This document shows positions 23,339 through 26,961 of a stretch of DNA of 26,961 nt, piece by piece. Each line of letters opens with the position of its first letter. Within the stretch, counting starts at the first letter, position 1. Source of the DNA: a virus. Where the stretch lies: IMG/VR virus record IMGVR_UViG_3300020438_000224, positions 1 through 26,961 of that record. One strand, written 5' to 3'. The position numbers and the translations under genes are program-made. Under the pieces are notes generated by a model. It saw only the letters and a list, made by a program, of their open reading frames with translations, was not told the origin of the DNA and ran no database searches.

Positions 23339-24277
23339 ATGGCATACCAACAAGGTGATACAATTACATCTAGTGAATATAACACGTTCGCTACAAATGT
23401 AAACACAATTATTGGTACTGGCTCTAATGACAGTGGCTACGGATTGAGTGAAATCGCGACAATCTCAGCTGGAGACACTATTACAGCGGCACAATGGAAC
23501 AGTTTGCTTTCTGGTTTACAGAAAGGTGCTAATCACCAAGGTACTACATTGACAAATGCGTCAAACACAGTAGCATCAGGTGGAAACATTTTACCGTTAT
23601 CAAATTTAGAAGCTGATATCACATTAATTACAACAAACAAACTAACAGCAGATGCTTCAAACATGGCAACTGACACAGGTGTAACTTCAACAAGAACAAC
23701 TTCTTGGGGTACAACTGTACAGCACATTTTTACAGTGACATTTGCTTCAGCAAACGCGGCGAGATTCTTTTTTAACTCGGGCGGTGAAATTAGATTTGCT
23801 GGATCACGTTCAGGTGGTTCATCAACTGATCAAAACACTGACTGGACTAACTTGTTATCAAACGCAGGTACAGTTAAGTTTGCCGAAGGTGCAACTACTT
23901 ACACAGGTTCAGGCGGAACAGCGGCGGCAGTTGGATTTGATGATCTAACAGCATCAAATCAACAAATTTTTACGGCAACAGGCGCTGGATCATACTCAGC
24001 AAACGATTGGACAATTGAAGCAAAAGCAGATGCGGCTTATGGCTCAGCAACTGTATTAACTTTCACAGTTTACTTCAAAGATGACCATGCGGCGGCAACT
24101 GGTAACTACACTGGTGGCGGCTTAGGTAGTGCTCCAAACGAAGGTGCTGGTTGGACTGGTACAGACACAGTTGATGGAACATTAACAAGCACAATTACTA
24201 CATTAAGAGCAGATAACGGCTCTATTGTACAAGTTGCTAACCCATCGTTCTCAACAACAACTGAAGTTAGTGCATAA
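23339..24277 (+). CDS. Putative virion structural protein (tail/fibre-associated)
   Basis: A 312-residue protein with AGGAG at 23322-23326. The N-terminus has a tandem of two related segments: GDTITSSEYNTFATNVNTIIG (6-26) and GDTITAAQWNSLLSGLQ (45-61), the latter followed by NHQG. The centre has ARFFFNSGGEIRFAGSRSGG (about 140-159), a block I associate with structural proteins of marine myophages. The C-terminal half is Ala/Gly/Thr-rich beta sequence. It is the last gene before a strong terminator, and codons such as GCG appear in runs more often than in its neighbours. The position and low-complexity beta composition fit an abundant virion protein. The exact part of the virion is not known. 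Confidence 0.8.
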   Translation: MAYQQGDTITSSEYNTFATNVNTIIGTGSNDSGYGLSEIATISAGDTITAAQWNSLLSGLQKGANHQGTTLTNASNTVASGGNILPLSNLEADITLITTNKLTADASNMATDTGVTSTRTTSWGTTVQHIFTVTFASANAARFFFNSGGEIRFAGSRSGGSSTDQNTDWTNLLSNAGTVKFAEGATTYTGSGGTAAAVGFDDLTASNQQIFTATGAGSYSANDWTIEAKADAAYGSATVLTFTVYFKDDHAAATGNYTGGGLGSAPNEGAGWTGTDTVDGTLTSTITTLRADNGSIVQVANPSFSTTTEVSA

Positions 24278-24300
24278 CAACTAATTTAATATTAAATTAC

Positions 24301-24329
24301 AAAATAGGGCGGCAACGCCCTATTTTTTT
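24301..24329 (+). terminator. Intrinsic terminator with GCAA tetraloop
   Basis: An 11-bp perfect stem (24301-24311 with 24316-24326) closes a GCAA (GNRA) loop and runs into a T-tract (24323-24329). The A-tract on the left arm could make it work on both strands. It ends the structural operon 24 bases after the stop at 24277. Confidence 0.93.
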
Positions 24330-24339
24330 GACTTTTCGT

Positions 24340-24368
24340 TTGACATACAACCATTTTTCAAGTATAAT
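24340..24368 (+). promoter_or_regulatory. Consensus sigma70 promoter
   Basis: TTGACA (24340-24345), exactly 17 bases, then TATAAT (24363-24368): both hexamers match the bacterial sigma70 consensus perfectly with optimal spacing. The predicted start lies near 24375, followed by GGAGGG (24379-24384) five bases from the ATG at 24390. It is placed right behind the terminator and fits host-polymerase (early) transcription of the downstream operon. Confidence 0.9.
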
Positions 24369-24389
24369 TTAAAAATATGGAGGGTTATT

Positions 24390-24743
24390 ATGACAGACGA
24401 TCGCTTACACAAAGCATTAGAATTTGCCAATTATAGACAAACATTCTTTAATCAAAAGCAAATTCTCAAAAACAAAAGTGAAGCATTATTATCATATTCT
24501 ACTCAAGGTGGCACATTTAAAGTAACACAAGAGCTTATTGCTTTCGTTGGAACTTTTGTGCAACAAGGATATGAAGAAATAGTATTGTTAGATGTGAATG
24601 AAAATCCAATTAAGATTGATGATTTAAAATCTTTCTTAACTGAGATCACTTCAAGATACTTTGAAGTAACAAATGATTATCACAAACAATACAGTGAAAT
24701 GCAAACCAAAAGACGAACTGCTAAACTAGTAGAACCAGCATGA
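24390..24743 (+). CDS. Small conserved-type protein, unknown function (117 aa)
   Basis: A 117-residue, charged, mostly helical-looking protein with no signal or membrane segment. Two Gln/Lys-rich helices flank a short predicted strand region, IVLLDVNENPIKIDDL (64-79). The C-terminal segment YFEVTNDYHKQYSEMQTKRR (90-109) looks like an amphipathic helix or short coiled coil. I do not recognise a characterised family; small proteins of this pattern occur in T4-like marine phages. It is the first gene after the consensus promoter and has a strong Shine-Dalgarno (GGAGGG). Its stop overlaps the start of the glycosyltransferase-like gene (ATGA), which suggests co-translation and possibly a functional link. 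Confidence 0.82.
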   Translation: MTDDRLHKALEFANYRQTFFNQKQILKNKSEALLSYSTQGGTFKVTQELIAFVGTFVQQGYEEIVLLDVNENPIKIDDLKSFLTEITSRYFEVTNDYHKQYSEMQTKRRTAKLVEPA

Positions 24744-25624
24744 GTCAAGGCATAGTATTATTTGCCCATAACAATGCAGAAATTGATTATGGAAGTGTAG
24801 CCATTGCCAATGCTACAATGATCAAACATCACATGGGTGTTGATGCTATTACCTTGATTACTGACGAAGGAACAGTGCGTCATATGAATGATACTTGGGA
24901 TAAAAATATAATTGATAATACATTTGAAAACATTAAAGTTGTTAAAAGACGCAGAGTAGACAACAACAAAAGATATAGAGATACAAGACACACCGTAAAC
25001 TTATTACAATTTTATAACATCAATAGATCAACAGTATACACAGAAACTCCATATGATGAAACACTTGTGATTGATGTTGATTATTTAATTTGTAATGATA
25101 GTTTAAATGCTGTGTGGAATCACAAAGAAGATTTATTAATAAACAGAAAGAGTTTTGATTTACTTGCAGGAAGACACGACACAAACTTTGATAGAGTAGA
25201 TGATTTTGGTATTGACTTTTATTGGGCAACTGCTTTTTACTTTAGAAAATCTGAAGAGACTGAAATATTTTTTAATTTACTAGAAGCAATTAAAACAAAT
25301 TATCCTTATTTTAAAACCATGTATGGTATAACATCATACAACTTTAGAAATGATCATGCATTTAGTATTGCTGTCCATATGTTTAATGGCTTTACAAAAA
25401 GTGGATTGGTAAAACACTTACCTGTAGACTTTTTACAACACACATTAGATTATGATGAATTACATAATATCAATTCAAAAGGATCACTATCATTTTTATT
25501 AGAAAAAACAAGTGAGCCTGGAAAATTTATACCAGCACGTACTGATAACGTCAATGTCCATGTAATGAACAAATATTCAATTGTACGACAGAGTAAAAAA
25601 ATAGTGGAGATGTATGGTGAATAA
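24740..25624 (+). CDS. Glycosyltransferase-like protein, GT-A fold (DVD motif)
   Basis: A 294-residue protein. It begins with a Rossmann-type segment (GIVLFAHNNAE, then AITLITDEG at 36-44). It has a DxD-type metal and nucleotide-sugar site IDVDYLICND at 111-120, preceded by YDETLV. A later ATAFYFRK (163-170) and NDHAFSIAVHMF (204-215) fit the acceptor side of GT8-like enzymes. GT-A glycosyltransferases with DxD use Mn2+ and a nucleotide sugar. The partial gene at the right edge shares the same order of blocks (YEQTVILDTDMLFMSD, TGFFYFNKK), so the two are paralogs. The gene overlaps its upstream neighbour by four bases and its downstream one by eleven. Donor and acceptor are unknown. Confidence 0.8.
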   Translation: MSQGIVLFAHNNAEIDYGSVAIANATMIKHHMGVDAITLITDEGTVRHMNDTWDKNIIDNTFENIKVVKRRRVDNNKRYRDTRHTVNLLQFYNINRSTVYTETPYDETLVIDVDYLICNDSLNAVWNHKEDLLINRKSFDLLAGRHDTNFDRVDDFGIDFYWATAFYFRKSEETEIFFNLLEAIKTNYPYFKTMYGITSYNFRNDHAFSIAVHMFNGFTKSGLVKHLPVDFLQHTLDYDELHNINSKGSLSFLLEKTSEPGKFIPARTDNVNVHVMNKYSIVRQSKKIVEMYGE

Positions 25625-26168
25625 AATTTTATTAACAGACATAGACGGTGTTGTACTTGATTGGCAATCACAGTTTAATGATTACTTAGATCATTATTAT
25701 CCTGGACAAGAGCTATTTGATCCAACAGTGTTTGCACAAGGCGAAGAAACAGGAAAGATTATAAAAGAATTTAACAACACAGCATGGATTGGTTTTTTAA
25801 AACCATGGAAAGATTCAGTAGAAGTATTAACTGAACTAAAGAATATGGGATGGAAAATATATGGTTGTACATCAATGGGTACTGATCCATATGCCAATGC
25901 ATTGAGAAAACAGAACATAGAAAACTTAATGCCAGATGTCTTTACTCAAGTAGACATTATTCCTTTCATGCAACCAAAAGGTTATTGGTTATCACAATGG
26001 CGAGGCAGTGGTGCTGTTTGGGTAGAAGACAAATGGTCAAACGCAATTGCTGGTGCAGATATAGGAATCAAAACATTTTTAATGAAACAGTCTTACAATT
26101 CAAATCAAGATCATACAGGTGTTGAAAAAGTTGACAATTGGAGACAAATTTATAATAAGGTAATATAA
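25614..26168 (+). CDS. HAD-superfamily phosphatase-like protein
   Basis: A 184-residue protein with all four HAD motifs in order. Motif I is LLTDIDGVVLDW, with nucleophile Asp9 and Asp11. Motif II is Thr86 in GCTSMG. Motif III is Lys122 in QPKGYW. Motif IV is VEDKWSNAIAGADIG, with acidic Glu138/Asp139. The segment between motifs I and II is a small helical cap. HAD enzymes usually remove phosphate from sugars, nucleotides or proteins. Lying between two glycosyltransferase-like genes, a sugar-phosphate substrate is a fair guess but only inference. GGAG at 25606-25609 serves either ATG 25614 or GTG 25617. The stop overlaps the next start by one base (TAATG). Confidence 0.87.
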   Translation: MVNKILLTDIDGVVLDWQSQFNDYLDHYYPGQELFDPTVFAQGEETGKIIKEFNNTAWIGFLKPWKDSVEVLTELKNMGWKIYGCTSMGTDPYANALRKQNIENLMPDVFTQVDIIPFMQPKGYWLSQWRGSGAVWVEDKWSNAIAGADIGIKTFLMKQSYNSNQDHTGVEKVDNWRQIYNKVI

Positions 26169-26961
26169 TGAAGCAAGGATATCTAGTAATAGCACAGAAC
26201 ACAAAAGACAGTGACGGTAAAACTGTTGATTATGTACGTATGGCTTATGCACTTGCTCTCAGCATTAAACACACGCAAAAAGGCGTCAATAACGTCTCTG
26301 TAGCGGTGATAAACAAGGAAGATGTACCAAAACACTATCAGTGGGCATTTGACGAAATTATTGAGCTTCCGTTCAGAGATGATGCAGAAATGGCCAATTG
26401 GAAAATAAACAATAAGTGGAAATACTACCATTGTACACCATATGAGCAAACAGTGATACTGGATACTGATATGTTGTTCATGTCTGACGTAAGCCATTGG
26501 TGGGATCATTTAACACAATGGGATATGTTAGCAACCACAAAAGTTAAAACTTATAGAGGTGATACAGTTGTTGATCGTCATTATAGAAAAACGTTTGGGC
26601 CTAACTTACTACCAAATGTATACACAGGATTTTTTTACTTTAATAAAAAATCAGATATGGTCAACGAATATTTTGATGTAGTTGAAGACATATTTAGACG
26701 TTGGGAATATTATAGAGATTCTTCATTGGTGTTGCCAAAGCAAGAATTTTTAAGTGCAGATGTTGTGTATGCAATGGCAATGAAAATGTTAGATGTAGTA
26801 GAACAAGCAACAAACCCAACTGTAGACTTTCCAACTTTTACTCATATGAAATCTAAAGTACAAGGATGGCGTAGTGGTAGCACAGAAGATTGGACAAAAC
26901 ATATTGGTGCATATTTTACACCACAGTGTAAATTAAAAATTGGAAACTATCAACAAAGTGG
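26168..26961 (+). CDS. Glycosyltransferase-like protein, GT-A fold, C-terminus cut by window edge
   Basis: An open frame runs from the ATG at 26168 to the right edge (264 complete codons, no stop), so the protein is longer than seen. The DxD motif is VILDTDMLFMSD (96-107, Asp99 and Asp101). It is preceded by YEQT and followed by an acceptor-side TGFFYFNKK (about 160). The order and spacing match the product of 24740-25624, so the two are paralogs separated by the HAD gene. A later FTHMKSKVQGW (about 224-234) carries a His that in GT8-type enzymes can be a metal ligand; this is tentative. The start coincides with the HAD stop (TAATG), implying coupled translation. No strong Shine-Dalgarno is seen. 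Confidence 0.78.
   Translation, partial: MKQGYLVIAQNTKDSDGKTVDYVRMAYALALSIKHTQKGVNNVSVAVINKEDVPKHYQWAFDEIIELPFRDDAEMANWKINNKWKYYHCTPYEQTVILDTDMLFMSDVSHWWDHLTQWDMLATTKVKTYRGDTVVDRHYRKTFGPNLLPNVYTGFFYFNKKSDMVNEYFDVVEDIFRRWEYYRDSSLVLPKQEFLSADVVYAMAMKMLDVVEQATNPTVDFPTFTHMKSKVQGWRSGSTEDWTKHIGAYFTPQCKLKIGNYQQS

Noticed and set aside
24370-24377. TAAAAATA as a late promoter before the 24390 gene
   Set aside because: It overlaps the sequence just after the consensus sigma70 -10 box, has one mismatch, and the sigma70 promoter already explains transcription.
1-26961. tRNA genes, CRISPR arrays, insertion sequences, integrase or attachment sites
   Set aside because: None could be recognised: no cloverleaf-like segments in the gaps, no spaced direct repeats, no transposase or recombinase motifs.

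Overview
The window looks like part of the genome of a marine, T4-like contractile-tailed phage (myovirus). The sequence is strongly AT-rich by eye and gene-dense, with very short gaps and many ATGA or TAATG gene junctions. Its best-recognised genes are T4-type baseplate wedge genes (gp25, gp6) followed by tail-fibre and structural proteins of the kind found in cyanophages and SAR11 phages. AT-richness and AGA/TTA-biased codons fit a low-GC oceanic host such as Pelagibacter or Prochlorococcus, but no host-specific gene is visible, so the host is inferred only loosely.

Layout. (1) Positions 1-4022 lie on the minus strand. Reading leftwards from 4022 they encode a small basic protein, a ClpP-like serine protease with an intact triad, an SGNH-hydrolase-like protein, two related proteins with an FF(P)TEKT block resembling that of fucosyltransferases, and a second SGNH-like gene cut by the window edge. 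(2) Positions 4117-24277 lie on the plus strand and form the late structural block: gp25, an enlarged gp6 (1223 aa), a giant 3788-aa tail or baseplate protein (11.4 kb, about 42% of the window), two fibre-like proteins, a structural protein, a third fibre-like protein, and a last structural protein. (3) A strong GNRA-loop terminator at 24301-24329 is followed directly by a consensus sigma70 promoter (24340-24368). It starts a new operon: a small unknown protein, a GT-A-fold glycosyltransferase-like protein, a HAD-family phosphatase, and a second glycosyltransferase-like protein cut by the right edge.

Regulation. T4-type late-promoter-like octamers (TATAAATA or one mismatch) sit in the gaps before gp25, the first fibre gene, the 21370 gene and the third fibre gene, and on the minus strand before the ClpP-like gene and the small basic gene. 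Sigma70-like promoters precede the two flanking surface-chemistry operons instead. This suggests virion genes expressed late and carbohydrate-modifying genes expressed from host-type promoters.

The most interesting points are: a plastocyanin-like copper-site domain inside the giant tail protein; carbohydrate-binding-like and other repeated modules in that protein; a C-terminal module shared by three fibre-like proteins; a calcium-loop motif and an inserted beta domain in gp6; and two separate cassettes of surface-carbohydrate-type enzymes (SGNH plus FTEKT, and GT plus HAD plus GT) flanking the structural block. No tRNA, CRISPR, insertion sequence or integrase was seen, and no stretch over 300 bases lacks a gene.
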